DNA of 64,000 nt. Source: Phytomonospora endophytica (GTDB lineage: Bacteria > Actinomycetota > Actinomycetes > Mycobacteriales > Micromonosporaceae). Shown here one piece after another: positions 1 to 7,920 of the stretch. The stretch covers positions 1-64,000 of the forward strand of contig NZ_JACHGT010000007.1 of NCBI RefSeq assembly GCF_014202425.1, given 5' to 3'. Below the pieces are notes generated by a model. It searched no databases, had not been told where the DNA came from, and saw nothing but the letters and a program-made list of their open reading frames with translations. Each line of letters begins with the position of its first letter. Position 1 is the stretch's first letter. The position numbers were made by a program, and so were the translations under genes.

Positions 1-399
1 AGGGCCTGTGCCTGTTTGGGCGGCGCGAACGAAACCGCCTGAAAGGCATGGGATCGGGCTGCGGCCCGCCGCCGGTGCCAGGTCCCCGGCCAGGGTGCGG
101 AGACGCGGCCGGGTTCCCGGGTGGGCGGGCGAGCGAAGCGAGACTCGGCCTAGGTGACACTGCTGCGGCCGGGGTCCCCTGGGCTGCGTGGGTGAGCGAA
201 GCGAGGCTCACGCTCGTGGGACCGGCGTCTTGGGTTCCCGGTGTTGGTGGATGAGCTTTTAAGGGCCTGTGCCTGTTTGGGCGGCGCGAACGAAACCGCC
301 TGAAAGGCATGGGATCGGGCTGCGGCCCGCCGCCGGTGCCAGGTCCCCGGCCAGGGCGGGCGAGCGAAGCGAGACTCGGCCTTGGTGACACTGCTGCGG
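1..399. repeat. Nested direct repeats, intergenic
   Basis: Positions 1-95 are repeated exactly at 262-356. A second block, 123-168, is repeated at 354-399 with one mismatch (152 A, 383 T). In the first copy the two blocks are separated by 27 bases; in the second they overlap at the shared GGGCGGG, as if the spacer had been deleted by short-homology recombination. The core GAGCGAAGCGAG occurs at 131, 194 and 362. No convincing gene covers this stretch; the open frames across it are GC-driven. Confidence 0.85.
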
Positions 400-423
400 G
401 CGGGTTCCCGGCGTGAGGAAGTC

Positions 424-529
424 GTGAGGCAGGACTCACACCGGGTGAGCCCGTTTCGCGGCTCACCGGAGGCAGAACCGCTGAGGCCGGGCTCCTGGCT
501 TGCGTGAACGAGCCGAGGAAGGTTCACGC
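424..529. repeat. Hairpin-forming repeats next to the direct repeats
   Basis: Three inverted repeats follow the direct repeats: GTGAG/CTCAC at 424-438, GGTGAGCC/GGCTCACC at 444-467 with an 8-base loop, and GCGTGAAC/GTTCACGC at 502-529 with a 12-base loop. The last resembles the hairpin at 192-211 (GTGAGC/GCTCAC), and both are followed by GGACCGGCG. They look like one family of extragenic palindromes. None has a T-run, so I do not call them terminators. Confidence 0.6.
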
Positions 530-629
530 TCACGGCGGACCGGCGCCCTTGGCTCAATCCGCTCAACCCGCGTGGGCCGCACCCCGCACACCGTAGGCGG
601 GGCCGTCGGCGTCTCCCGCTCCCCTGCTC

Positions 630-1874
630 TCACCTCTCCCCCGCCACCGTCCCCACCCCTGCACCCGCACCCGCACCCGCCCCCGCCTCCGCACCCAAGC
701 CCACGCGGGCCGCCGCCCGGGCGAACGCGTCCACGACGCGATCCACCTGAGCCTCCGAATGTCCCGCCGTCACGCACACGCGGACCAGCTCACGTCCCAC
801 CGGCACGCCGGGCGACGACACCGCGTTTACGAACACACCCTCCCCCAACAACTCCCACCACAACCTCCGGCACACGAAGTCGTCCCCCACGTGCACCGGC
901 ACGATCGGGGTATCGCCGCCGCCGACCGCCAAGTCCAGGCCGCGCAGCCCATCGCGCATGCGCGACGCCAACGCGAACGCCCGCTCCCGCCGCTCCGGCT
1001 CCGCCTCCATCACGTCCAGCGCCGCCAGGGCGGCGCCCGTCGACGCCGGCGGCAGACCGGCCGAGAACACGATCGAACGGGCGTGATGGCGAAAGAAGTC
1101 CACGACGCCCCGTTCGGCGGCGATGAAACCGCCCGTCGAACCGAGACACTTCGAGAACGTCCCCGTCACGATGTCCACCCGCGACTCCAGCCCGAACATC
1201 GCCGGCACGCCACGCCCGCCCGGCCCGAGCAGCCCGATGTCGTGCGCGCAGTCGACGGCGAGTCTCGCGTGATACCGACCGGCCAGGTCGACCAGCGTCG
1301 GCAGGTCGCACACGTCACCTTCCATGGAGAACAGCCCATCGGTGACGATGAGCCCTCCCCCTCGCGCGTCGCTCCCGGCGAGCAGGCGCTCCAGGTGGGC
1401 GGTGTCGCCGTGCCGGTAGCGGTGGTGGCGGGCGAAGCCGAGCCTGGCGGCGTCGACCAGCGAGGCGTGGTTGGCGGCGTCGGCGAACACCACGTCGTCC
1501 CTGCCCAGCAACGTCGCGAGAGCGAGATTGGTCTGGAAGCCCGTCGTCGCGACGACCGCGGCCTCGCGGCCCAGAAAGGCCGCGAGGCGTTCCTCCAGCT
1601 CGCGGTGGAGCGCGATCGTCCCGGTCATGATGGGCGCGCCGGTGCACGAGGCCCCGTACTTCTCCGTCGCCGCGACCGCCCCGGCGACGACGCGCGCATC
1701 CGTCGCCAGACCGAGGTAGTCGTTCGATCCGGCCATGATCACGCGGCGGCCGTCGACGGTGACCACGGTCCCGTCGCGCGCCTCCACGGGTTTCCCGTAC
1801 GGGAACGACCGGGTGGCACGCATCCCGGCGGCCCTCTCGGTGCTCGCCGCGCACTTGTCGAAAAGATCGGCCAC
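630..1874 (-). CDS. Alpha-oxoamine synthase-family PLP enzyme
   Basis: PLP-dependent enzyme of the family of 8-amino-7-oxononanoate synthase, ketobutyrate CoA ligase and CqsA, which join an amino acid to an acyl thioester with loss of CO2. The PLP lysine is in GTFSKCLGSTGG (about residue 242 of 414). The region VDCAHDIGLLG replaces the usual VDEAHS, so the substrate may be unusual. I chose the GTG at 1874 (VADLFDKC) because GGAG lies six bases upstream and the extra 32 residues from 1970 look unstructured. The protein ends in a Gly-Ala repeat tail that is not part of the catalytic fold. No biotin genes are nearby; it stands alone and its product is unknown. Confidence 0.85.
   Translation of the reverse strand: MADLFDKCAASTERAAGMRATRSFPYGKPVEARDGTVVTVDGRRVIMAGSNDYLGLATDARVVAGAVAATEKYGASCTGAPIMTGTIALHRELEERLAAFLGREAAVVATTGFQTNLALATLLGRDDVVFADAANHASLVDAARLGFARHHRYRHGDTAHLERLLAGSDARGGGLIVTDGLFSMEGDVCDLPTLVDLAGRYHARLAVDCAHDIGLLGPGGRGVPAMFGLESRVDIVTGTFSKCLGSTGGFIAAERGVVDFFRHHARSIVFSAGLPPASTGAALAALDVMEAEPERRERAFALASRMRDGLRGLDLAVGGGDTPIVPVHVGDDFVCRRLWWELLGEGVFVNAVSSPGVPVGRELVRVCVTAGHSEAQVDRVVDAFARAAARVGLGAEAGAGAGAGAGVGTVAGER
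655..697. repeat. Degenerate hexanucleotide repeat (CACCCG)n
   Basis: About six tandem copies of CACCCG and one-base variants encode, on the minus strand, the Gly-Ala tail of the PLP enzyme. The unit is a multiple of three, so copy-number change would alter tail length without shifting the frame. Confidence 0.7.
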
Positions 1875-1986
1875 GCCCGCCTCCGGCTCCCTCGGGGCTG
1901 TCGACGCTACGCGCCGAACCGTGGCCGGGCGTTGGTTCCGGGTTGGGGTCCGCCGGCCACGAAGGATCAACGGCGGACGGCGGGCC

Positions 1987-2493
1987 TCAACCGATGGTGA
2001 AGCTCCGCGTGTTCTGGAACGACTGCTGCAGCCACCGCCCCCACTTCTTCACCATCACGTTGGTGTTCGTCGATTCCGACCCCGCGCGGCAGGGCGCGTT
2101 CTCCTCGACGAGCAGGCAGGACATGCGGACGATGACGGCGAGGTTCGCGTTCACGAAGGTCACGTGCTCGCCGAGGGTCTTGATGTGCGTGGGATCCATG
2201 AACTCGTCGAAGTAGTACTGCATCCCGCTCGCGATCCCCTCGCGCGTGGCCAGGTGGTCGCCGTTGAAGGTGACCACGTCACCGTCGGGCCAGAAGGTCG
2301 CGGCGAAGCCCGTGCCGTCCTCGGCGAACCAGGCGTCGGTCTGGGCTTCGAGGATCGCGGCGAAGGCCGCACGGTCGGACGGGCGCCCGGCCGTTCCCTC
2401 GGGCGTGGTGCCGGCGGACGCGACGGCGGGTCCGGTGAGGGTCACGGCGAGCGCGGCGAGCACGATCGCCGCCTTGTGCCAGTGCTTGCGCAT
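1987..2493 (-). CDS. Secreted SnoaL/NTF2-like protein
   Basis: A 168-residue protein with a signal peptide (KHWHKAAIVLAALAVTLTG, cleavage near ASA) followed by one NTF2-like domain of the SgcJ/EcaC (DUF4440) type: an N-terminal helix pair, FAEDG, then the beta sheet ending in MVKKWGRWLQQSFQNTR. Proteins of this fold bind small molecules or act as small enzymes; the family alone does not fix a function. Two cysteines in the middle (SCLLVEENAPC) could form a disulfide outside the cell. It starts at ATG 2493 with a purine-rich GAAGGAGCA upstream. It lies between an alpha-oxoamine synthase and a divergent peptide gene, with no clear operon partner. Confidence 0.8.
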   Translation of the reverse strand: MRKHWHKAAIVLAALAVTLTGPAVASAGTTPEGTAGRPSDRAAFAAILEAQTDAWFAEDGTGFAATFWPDGDVVTFNGDHLATREGIASGMQYYFDEFMDPTHIKTLGEHVTFVNANLAVIVRMSCLLVEENAPCRAGSESTNTNVMVKKWGRWLQQSFQNTRSFTIG

Positions 2494-2707
2494 GATTGCT
2501 CCTTCGGTCGTGCCGGTGCTGATCCCGGCCCGGCCGAGGCTAGGCGCGCGTTACTGGCGGCGTCGTCGTCCCCGGGTTGCGTCCGGGTCGTCATCCGCGG
2601 TGGTATCCGGCCGGGAGGCATACGTCCTCAGTGGACGGATATGCGCTTTGATGTGCGAGCGGCCCGTAAGCTCCGACGAACTGCCCGTGATCGATCAAGG
2701 AGTCACC

Positions 2708-2899
2708 GTGCGCCTTCTCAACAACCTCAGCGACCGTCTCCTCTCCCGCGTCGTGCCCCGGTCGTCCGCCGCGGCCGCCGACGACCCGTGCGTCGTCACC
2801 CGCTTCGAGTGCCGTGGCGCTCACGGTGGCGCGTGGTGCACCGTCAACCAGTGCACCGGCGAGTTCCTCGGGTGTGTCGACACCGGCGAGGACTGCTAG
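2708..2899 (+). CDS. Small six-cysteine peptide with DRLLSRVVP leader
   Basis: A 63-residue peptide from GTG 2708, preceded by AAGGAG five bases upstream. Residues 1-22 form a basic amphipathic segment with LSDRLLSRVVP and an alanine stretch; the remaining 40 residues hold six cysteines (PCV, ECR, WCT, QCT, GCV, DC) and acidic residues. It has no hydrophobic signal peptide. The same leader (LADRLLGRLVP) and also six cysteines occur in a second small gene at 52372-52578, so this is a real family, not a chance frame. A strong hairpin follows the stop. No modifying enzyme or transporter sits beside it. Function unknown; a precursor peptide or a disulfide-rich small protein are both possible. Confidence 0.7.
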   Translation: MRLLNNLSDRLLSRVVPRSSAAAADDPCVVTRFECRGAHGGAWCTVNQCTGEFLGCVDTGEDC

Positions 2900-2913
2900 G
2901 CCGGATCGGCCTT

Positions 2914-2943
2914 CGCCGCCCGGGCCGGGAGGCCTGGGCGGCG
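2914..2943 (+). terminator. Hairpin after six-cysteine peptide gene
   Basis: A 13-pair stem (2914-2926 with 2931-2943, one G-T pair) closes a GGGA loop 15 bases after the peptide stop. It lacks a T-run, as is common for actinomycete terminators. Confidence 0.65.
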
Positions 2944-2960
2944 ACCGTAAGGAGAAAGTA

Positions 2961-3020
2961 GTGCCCGCCGACGGCGGAAGTGCGGTTTACCCCAAGGCGC
3001 CGGGGCCCGCGGCCGCATAA
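2961..3020 (+). CDS. Possible 19-codon leader ORF before DedA gene
   Basis: GTG 2961 follows a good Shine-Dalgarno (TAAGGAGAAAGTA) and opens a 19-codon frame (VPADGGSAVYP then KAPGPAAA) ending at TAA 3018-3020, eleven bases before the DedA start. The stop overlaps the putative -10 box of the DedA gene. It may be a regulatory upstream ORF or a chance match between a ribosome site and a short frame. Confidence 0.3.
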   Translation: MPADGGSAVYPKAPGPAAA

Positions 3021-3030
3021 CTTCACATTC

Positions 3031-3669
3031 GTGACCTTGACTGATGAACCCACCGGCATCGCGGGCTGGGCCGTGGGCCTGATGGAGTCCCTCGGCGGGC
3101 CGGGCGCGGGCCTGGCGATCGCCCTGGAGAACCTCTTCCCGCCCCTGCCCAGCGAGGTGATCCTGCCGCTGGCCGGTTTCACCGCGAGTCGCGGCGACAT
3201 GACCCTCGCCGAGGCCATCTTCTGGACCACGCTCGGCTCCCTCGTCGGGGCGGTGGCGCTCTACCTGATCGGCGCGGCGCTGGGCCGTGACCGGGTGCGC
3301 GCGATCGCCGCGAAGCTCCCGCTGGTGAAACTCGCCGACGTGGACCGCACCGAGGCGTGGTTCCAGCGGCACGGCCGCAAGGCGGTCTTCTTCGGGCGGA
3401 TGATCCCGATCTTCCGGAGCCTCATCTCGATCCCGGCGGGGATCTCGGGCATGTCGATGCCCGCCTTCCTGCTGTACACGACCCTGGGCAGCCTGATCTG
3501 GAACAGCGCCCTGGTCATCGCGGGCTACTACCTCGGGGAGAGCTGGGACGTCGTCGAGGCCTATGTCGGCGTCCTGTCGAAGGTCGTGATCGCGGCGGTC
3601 GCCGTGGCGGTGGTGTGGTGGGTGATCGCACGGCTGCGGTCACCGCGCGGGCGTCACGAGTCCAGGTAG
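3031..3669 (+). CDS. DedA-family membrane protein
   Basis: A 212-residue inner-membrane protein of the DedA/SNARE-associated (VTT) family, whose members act as lipid scramblases or transporters needed for envelope homeostasis. The diagnostic segments are present: ENLFPPLPSEVILPLAG at the first re-entrant loop, FGRMIPIFRSLISIPAG in the second, and four to five hydrophobic spans. I chose GTG 3031: TAACTT lies seven bases upstream, suggesting a leaderless mRNA, and the extra 17 residues from 2980 are basic and unlike the family. Its 3' end overlaps the convergent response-regulator gene by 16 bases. Confidence 0.88.
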   Translation: MTLTDEPTGIAGWAVGLMESLGGPGAGLAIALENLFPPLPSEVILPLAGFTASRGDMTLAEAIFWTTLGSLVGAVALYLIGAALGRDRVRAIAAKLPLVKLADVDRTEAWFQRHGRKAVFFGRMIPIFRSLISIPAGISGMSMPAFLLYTTLGSLIWNSALVIAGYYLGESWDVVEAYVGVLSKVVIAAVAVAVVWWVIARLRSPRGRHESR

Positions 3670-4307
3670 CGCAGCACGGCGAGCACGCGGCGGCTGTACC
3701 CGTCGCCGCGTGCCAGCCCGAGTTTGGTGAAGATCGCCGCGGCGTGCTTCTCGACGGCGCTGAGCGACATGTGCAGTCGCCCGGCGATGCGCTGGTTCGT
3801 CCAGCCCTGCGCCATCACGTCCAGAACCTCCCGCTCCCGCGCGGTCAGCGTGGCGAGCGGGTCGACGTGCGTGGTGCGGGCGAGCAGCTGCCGTACGACC
3901 TCGGGGTCGAAGGCGGCCCCGCCGCGCGCGACGCGCTCCAGCGCGTCGAGGAACTCCCCGACGTGCATGACGCGGTCTTTGAGCAGGTAGCCGACGCCTC
4001 CGGCGTGGTCGGTGATCAGTTCGGTGGCGTAGCGCTTCTCGACGTACTGCGAGAGCACGAGGACGCCGATCCCGGGCATCTCGGCCCGGATCTTCAGCGC
4101 GGCCCGCAACCCTTCGTCGGTGTGCCCCGGGGGCATGCGCACGTCGACGCAGACCGCGTCGACGCCGTCGGCACCGACCGCCGCCAGGGCGGCCATCAGC
4201 TCCTCGGCGTCGCCGACACCGGCGACGACCTCGTGGCCCTCCTCGGCGAGGAGGCGGATGAGGCCTTCCCGTAGCAGGGTCGAGTCCTCGGCGACGATCA
4301 CGCGCAC
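3654..4307 (-). CDS. NarL/LuxR-family response regulator
   Basis: A 217-residue two-component regulator: receiver domain (residues 1-120; acidic pair E7/D8, phospho-acceptor D55 in VCVDVRMPP, conserved K in LLKDR) and a C-terminal LuxR helix-turn-helix (LTAREREVLDVMAQGWTN). The start overlaps the upstream kinase gene by ten bases, so the two are translationally coupled and form one signalling pair. The target genes are not evident; neighbours are a convergent DedA gene and the upstream ABC operon, which has its own terminator. Confidence 0.93.
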   Translation of the reverse strand: MRVIVAEDSTLLREGLIRLLAEEGHEVVAGVGDAEELMAALAAVGADGVDAVCVDVRMPPGHTDEGLRAALKIRAEMPGIGVLVLSQYVEKRYATELITDHAGGVGYLLKDRVMHVGEFLDALERVARGGAAFDPEVVRQLLARTTHVDPLATLTAREREVLDVMAQGWTNQRIAGRLHMSLSAVEKHAAAIFTKLGLARGDGYSRRVLAVLRYLDS

Positions 4308-5464
4308 GGTAGCTCCGCTCTGACGATGGTGGGGCCCCCGGGTGGGCTTTCGACATGGAAGTCCCCGTCGACGGCGGCGACGCGGCGGGCGAGTCCGGAC
4401 AGGCCGCCGCCTCCGGGGTCGGCGCCGCCCTCGCCGGCGTCGGTGACCGTGACGCCGAGCCGGTCGCCGTGCCGTGACACCTCGACCTCTATCGCGGCGG
4501 CGCCGGAGTGCTTCGAGGCGTTGGTCACGGCCTCGCTGACCACGAAGTAGGCGACCGTCTCCAGTTCGATGTCGAGGCGCCCGTCGACGCGGCAGTCGAG
4601 CCGGACGGGGATCACGCTGCGTTCGACGACGGCCTCCAGCGCCGGGCGCAGGCCGCCGTCGTCGAGGGCCGTGGGGAACACCCGCCAGGACACCTCACGC
4701 AGGTCGCGCAGGACTTCGGCGGTCTCCTCGTGAGCCTGCCGCAGCAGTTCCGCGGTCCGGTCGGGGTCCCCGCCGCGCCTGGCGCGGCCGAGCAGCATGC
4801 CCAGCGCGACGAGTCGCTGCTGGACGCCGTCGTGGAGGTCGCGTTCAATGCGGCGGCGTTCGTCGTTGACCGCCGACATGACCGCCGCGCGGCTGGCCGC
4901 GAGCTCGCCGACGCGCCGTTCCAGTTCCTCGGTGCCGCTGGGTCCGAGGAGGTCGCGGGCGAGCCGCTTCTCGACGGTGGCGAGCCCGGCCATGCCCTGG
5001 AGGTCGATGAACAGGAGAACGAGTCCGAGGAAGACGTTGACGAAGAACATCGAGGGCCCGTCGTTGAACCTCCCGTCGACGAGCTGTGCGAGGAGGATCC
5101 CGGCGATGCCGCCGCCCATGGCGAGCAGGGAGACGATGAGCCCGCCGGCGGCGCCGACCCACAGGCGGGTGGCGAGGTAGGCGAGAACGCGGCGGCCGGT
5201 GTAGGTGGAGGCCCCGGGGTCGCCGAAGAAGTGGTGCAGCCTGCGGGTCTCCATCCGCGCGAGGCGGTGGGCGTTGTCGAGGATCGCGCGCCGGACGGTC
5301 GTGCGGGGCCGGGGGAAGGGCGCGGTGAGGGCGCAGGCGAGGCCCGCGGCGAGGAGGAAGAGGAGTTCGAGTGCCGCCGTCAGTGCCCCGGTGGCGAGCC
5401 CGGCGAGCAGGAGCCACCCGCGCCGGGCGAGCGGCACGAGTCTGGCGTGGAGGGGCTGGGACAC
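4298..5464 (-). CDS. NarL-type sensor histidine kinase
   Basis: A 388-residue membrane kinase. A hydrophobic hairpin at about 15-50 and two spans at about 100-155 form a sensor/anchor region; a short linker leads to the HisKA_3 dimerisation domain with the phospho-accepting H211 in RDLHDGVQQRL; the ATPase domain follows (N-box EAVTNASKHS, G-box GGGGLSGLARR). The start is GTG 5464. TACCGT sits exactly six bases upstream and no Shine-Dalgarno is visible, so the mRNA is probably leaderless. It overlaps the response regulator gene by ten bases and is its likely partner. Confidence 0.93.
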   Translation of the reverse strand: MSQPLHARLVPLARRGWLLLAGLATGALTAALELLFLLAAGLACALTAPFPRPRTTVRRAILDNAHRLARMETRRLHHFFGDPGASTYTGRRVLAYLATRLWVGAAGGLIVSLLAMGGGIAGILLAQLVDGRFNDGPSMFFVNVFLGLVLLFIDLQGMAGLATVEKRLARDLLGPSGTEELERRVGELAASRAAVMSAVNDERRRIERDLHDGVQQRLVALGMLLGRARRGGDPDRTAELLRQAHEETAEVLRDLREVSWRVFPTALDDGGLRPALEAVVERSVIPVRLDCRVDGRLDIELETVAYFVVSEAVTNASKHSGAAAIEVEVSRHGDRLGVTVTDAGEGGADPGGGGLSGLARRVAAVDGDFHVESPPGGPTIVRAELPCA

Positions 5465-5488
5465 CGTGACACGGTACGCGACGAGGCT

Positions 5489-5514
5489 CGGAGGGCCGTG
5501 GGAGCGGCCCTCCG
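5489..5514 (-). terminator. Terminator of the ABC/serine hydrolase operon
   Basis: A perfect 10-pair stem (CGGAGGGCCG/CGGCCCTCCG) with a six-base loop lies eight bases past the stop of the lipoprotein gene and just ahead of the kinase gene promoter, separating the two same-strand units. Confidence 0.75.
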
Positions 5515-5521
5515 CGCCTGT

Positions 5522-7138
5522 TCAACGGTGGTACTCGGTCGTGCGGTCGCCGTTGCGGATCCGCATGACGTCGCCGTCGAAGGTGATCTGGCCCGCGACG
5601 AAGGCGCCGGCGACGGCGTAGGACACGTAGCCCTCGACGGCGCTTCTGCGGAACACCGCGCCCGGCGGGGCGGCGCCCAGCTCGACGCTGAGCACCTCGC
5701 CGTGGGCGCTCACGGCCCAGAAGGTCAGTGCGGTACCTCGCACGAAGTGGTGGCGCAGGTAGGTCGCGGGTTCCGGGGAGTCGACGGGCGCGATCCCGAC
5801 GATCTCGATCCGGTCGAGGGGCCCGAGTTCGGCCTCCTTCGCGGCCAGCCAGTCGAGGTAGTACTCGTCGCGGAGTTCTTCGACGGTGGCGACGACCTCT
5901 TCCGGGGAGGCGATCTCGCCGGTGTCGTCGCCGACGGCGAAGAGGTCGCCGAAGGCCCGGCCGTCGTCGGTGCTCAGGCGGATGCCGTCGGTGTGCGCGG
6001 CGACGGTGATGACGGCGCCGGTCTCGGAGCGGTACTCCCCGGCGACGGCGGCGTCGGCCGCCGGGTCGGGCGCGGCCGTCGGCGGCGGCGCGGGCAGGCC
6101 TTCGCCGAGCAGGAGGTGGCGGCCGAGACGCCCGGCGAGGTCTTCGGCGAGGACGCGGCGGTCGGCGCTGAGCACGACGACCACGCGGCCTTCGCCGGGG
6201 GCCGACAGCCACATGCTCGTCTGGTCGATCTCGGGTGTCTCTCCGGCCGCGGCGATGCCCTCGATCTCCGGTGCGATCTCGCCGAGGGAGTGCTCCAGCG
6301 CGACCTCGCGCGTCTTCGGTGACAGCAGGGACCCGGTGAACAGGGCGCGGTCGAGGGCGAGCAGGTCGTCGACCGTGGACACCACGCCGCCCGCTCCCCG
6401 GAGGGTCCAGCTCAGCGCGGGCAGACCCGAGGGTGTCCCGGACGTCCCGGTCGCGTTGCTCCCGGTCGCCTCGGTCGTTCCCGGAGGCGGCGGGTCGGCG
6501 TGGAAGCCCGACGCGGTCATCCCGGCCGGCGCGAAGATCTCCTCGGCCAGGTAGTCCTCGTACGCGCGGCCCGAGGCCTCTTCGATGACGGCCGCCAGGA
6601 GCGTGTAGCCGCTGTTGGAGTAGGACTCGTCCTCCCCCGGCTCGAACAGCGGCGGAGCGGCATAGATCCGGCGCAGTGCCTCGGCCCGGTCGATCTGCTC
6701 CTCGTCGGGGCCGTGCGCGTCGGCGATGCCGGACGTGTGCGACAGCAACTGCCCGACCGTGATCGGCGCCTTGTCGCCCGGCACGCCCGGCAGGAGCTCG
6801 CCGAGGGTCTCGTCGATCCCGACGCGGCCCTGGTCGGTCAGCCGCCATATCGCCAGCGCGGTGACCGGCTTGGTCAGCGAGCCGATCGCCATGCGCGTGC
6901 CCGTCCCGATCGGCGCCGTCCCGCCGGGCGTCAGCGCGCCGAAACCGGCCGAGACGGTCGTGGTCCCGTCCTCGACGACGGCGACGGCGCCCCGCAGGCC
7001 CCACGGCACGAGCGACGTCGCCCAGGTCTCCACGGGTCCCGTGCCACCGGCGTCCGGCCCGGCGGGCACCACTTCGGGCTTGCACGCGGCGAGTGCGAGC
7101 ACGGCCGCGGCGAGCGCCGCCGTCCTGCGGGCCCTCAC
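5522..7138 (-). CDS. Serine beta-lactamase-like lipoprotein hydrolase
   Basis: A 538-residue lipoprotein: basic N-terminus, hydrophobic stretch and lipobox LAAC at about residue 20. The class C beta-lactamase/penicillin-binding fold follows, with the nucleophile motif SLTK (about residue 88), the second motif YSNSGY and a long C-terminal region (about 360-538) resembling the lipocalin-like extensions of such peptidases. These enzymes hydrolyse D-amino-acid peptides, esters or amides at the cell surface. GTG 7138 has an ideal AGGAGGG eight bases upstream and overlaps the permease stop. It is the last gene of a four-gene transport operon, suggesting that transport and extracellular hydrolysis are linked. 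The substrate is unknown. Confidence 0.85.
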   Translation of the reverse strand: MRARRTAALAAAVLALAACKPEVVPAGPDAGGTGPVETWATSLVPWGLRGAVAVVEDGTTTVSAGFGALTPGGTAPIGTGTRMAIGSLTKPVTALAIWRLTDQGRVGIDETLGELLPGVPGDKAPITVGQLLSHTSGIADAHGPDEEQIDRAEALRRIYAAPPLFEPGEDESYSNSGYTLLAAVIEEASGRAYEDYLAEEIFAPAGMTASGFHADPPPPGTTEATGSNATGTSGTPSGLPALSWTLRGAGGVVSTVDDLLALDRALFTGSLLSPKTREVALEHSLGEIAPEIEGIAAAGETPEIDQTSMWLSAPGEGRVVVVLSADRRVLAEDLAGRLGRHLLLGEGLPAPPPTAAPDPAADAAVAGEYRSETGAVITVAAHTDGIRLSTDDGRAFGDLFAVGDDTGEIASPEEVVATVEELRDEYYLDWLAAKEAELGPLDRIEIVGIAPVDSPEPATYLRHHFVRGTALTFWAVSAHGEVLSVELGAAPPGAVFRRSAVEGYVSYAVAGAFVAGQITFDGDVMRIRNGDRTTEYHR

Positions 7139-7920
7139 TGGTCCCTCCTGGCGAAGAGCACGGCGCCGGCGAGCAGGGCCGCGGCGGCGTAGGCGGCGAG
7201 GACCCCGAGGCCCGGCCACGGTCCGATCGGCATGGTGTCGAGCCCGATGGTGGACTGGACGGACAGTCCGGCGGTCATGGGCGTCAGCTGGTCGAGCTTC
7301 TCGCGCCATTCGGGGTCGGTGACCAGGAGGCCGACGACGGGCGCGACGAACAGCAGCGCGAAGACGGTCGTGATGGTTCCGGCGGTGTCCCGGATGATCA
7401 GTGCGAAACCGAGGGCGAGCAGGGCGATGAGCACGAGGTAGAGCACGCTTCCGGTGGCCGCGCGCAGGGTCGGGCCGTCCGTGAGGGACAGCGGCGCGTA
7501 GCCGTTGGTCTCGCTGAACCCGTTGCCGGGCAGGATGAGCCGCCCGGCGAGCAGGGAGCCGAGGACGCCGAGGACGCCCGCGGCCGCGACGGTCGCGGCG
7601 AGCACGGCGGCCTTGCCTGCGAGGACGGTCAGGCGGCGTGGGTTGGCGGTGAGGGTGGCCCGGATGGTGCCGGTGGCGTACTCGCCGCTGACGGCGAGGA
7701 CGGCGAGGATGACCACGACGACCTGCCCGAAGCGGATGCCGCCGAGGCTGAGCCGGACGGTGTCCTCGAAGCACTCTGCCGGTGTGGGGCAGTGGGAGGT
7801 GTCGACGGAGAGGACGCCGGTGACGCTGACCGCGATGGTCGCGAGGACGGCTCCGGCGAGGAGCCAGCCGGTGCTGGACAGGGTCCGCAGTTTGGTCCAT
7901 TCCGAGCGCATCACCCGCAT
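7135..7920 (-). CDS. ABC-2 type permease subunit
   Basis: A 261-residue membrane protein with the typical start of small actinomycete ABC permeases (MRSEWTKLRTLSSTGW) and six hydrophobic spans. A short external loop with two cysteines (SHCPTPAEC) follows the first span. GTG at 7923 and ATG at 7920 are both possible starts; I use the ATG that overlaps the stop of the upstream permease. The gene overlaps the lipoprotein gene downstream by four bases. It probably forms the membrane channel together with the upstream permease, powered by the ATPase at 9350. Confidence 0.88.
   Translation of the reverse strand: MRVMRSEWTKLRTLSSTGWLLAGAVLATIAVSVTGVLSVDTSHCPTPAECFEDTVRLSLGGIRFGQVVVVILAVLAVSGEYATGTIRATLTANPRRLTVLAGKAAVLAATVAAAGVLGVLGSLLAGRLILPGNGFSETNGYAPLSLTDGPTLRAATGSVLYLVLIALLALGFALIIRDTAGTITTVFALLFVAPVVGLLVTDPEWREKLDQLTPMTAGLSVQSTIGLDTMPIGPWPGLGVLAAYAAAALLAGAVLFARRDQ

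Noticed and set aside
1-400. CRISPR-like repeats
   Set aside because: Only two copies of each block, of unequal length, without regular spacers or cas genes.
150-566. Minus-strand 138-codon frame over the repeats
   Set aside because: Its protein merely reflects the DNA repeats; no ribosome site, no recognisable fold.
630-1874. Biotin gene bioF
   Set aside because: No bioA, bioB or bioD nearby and the VDCAHD substitution differs from the usual AONS motif; only family-level assignment is safe.
5139-7900. Very long frames through the ABC operon on the minus strand as fused proteins
   Set aside because: The extra parts are Arg/Ala/Pro-rich shadows; good internal starts with ribosome sites and four-base overlaps define separate genes.
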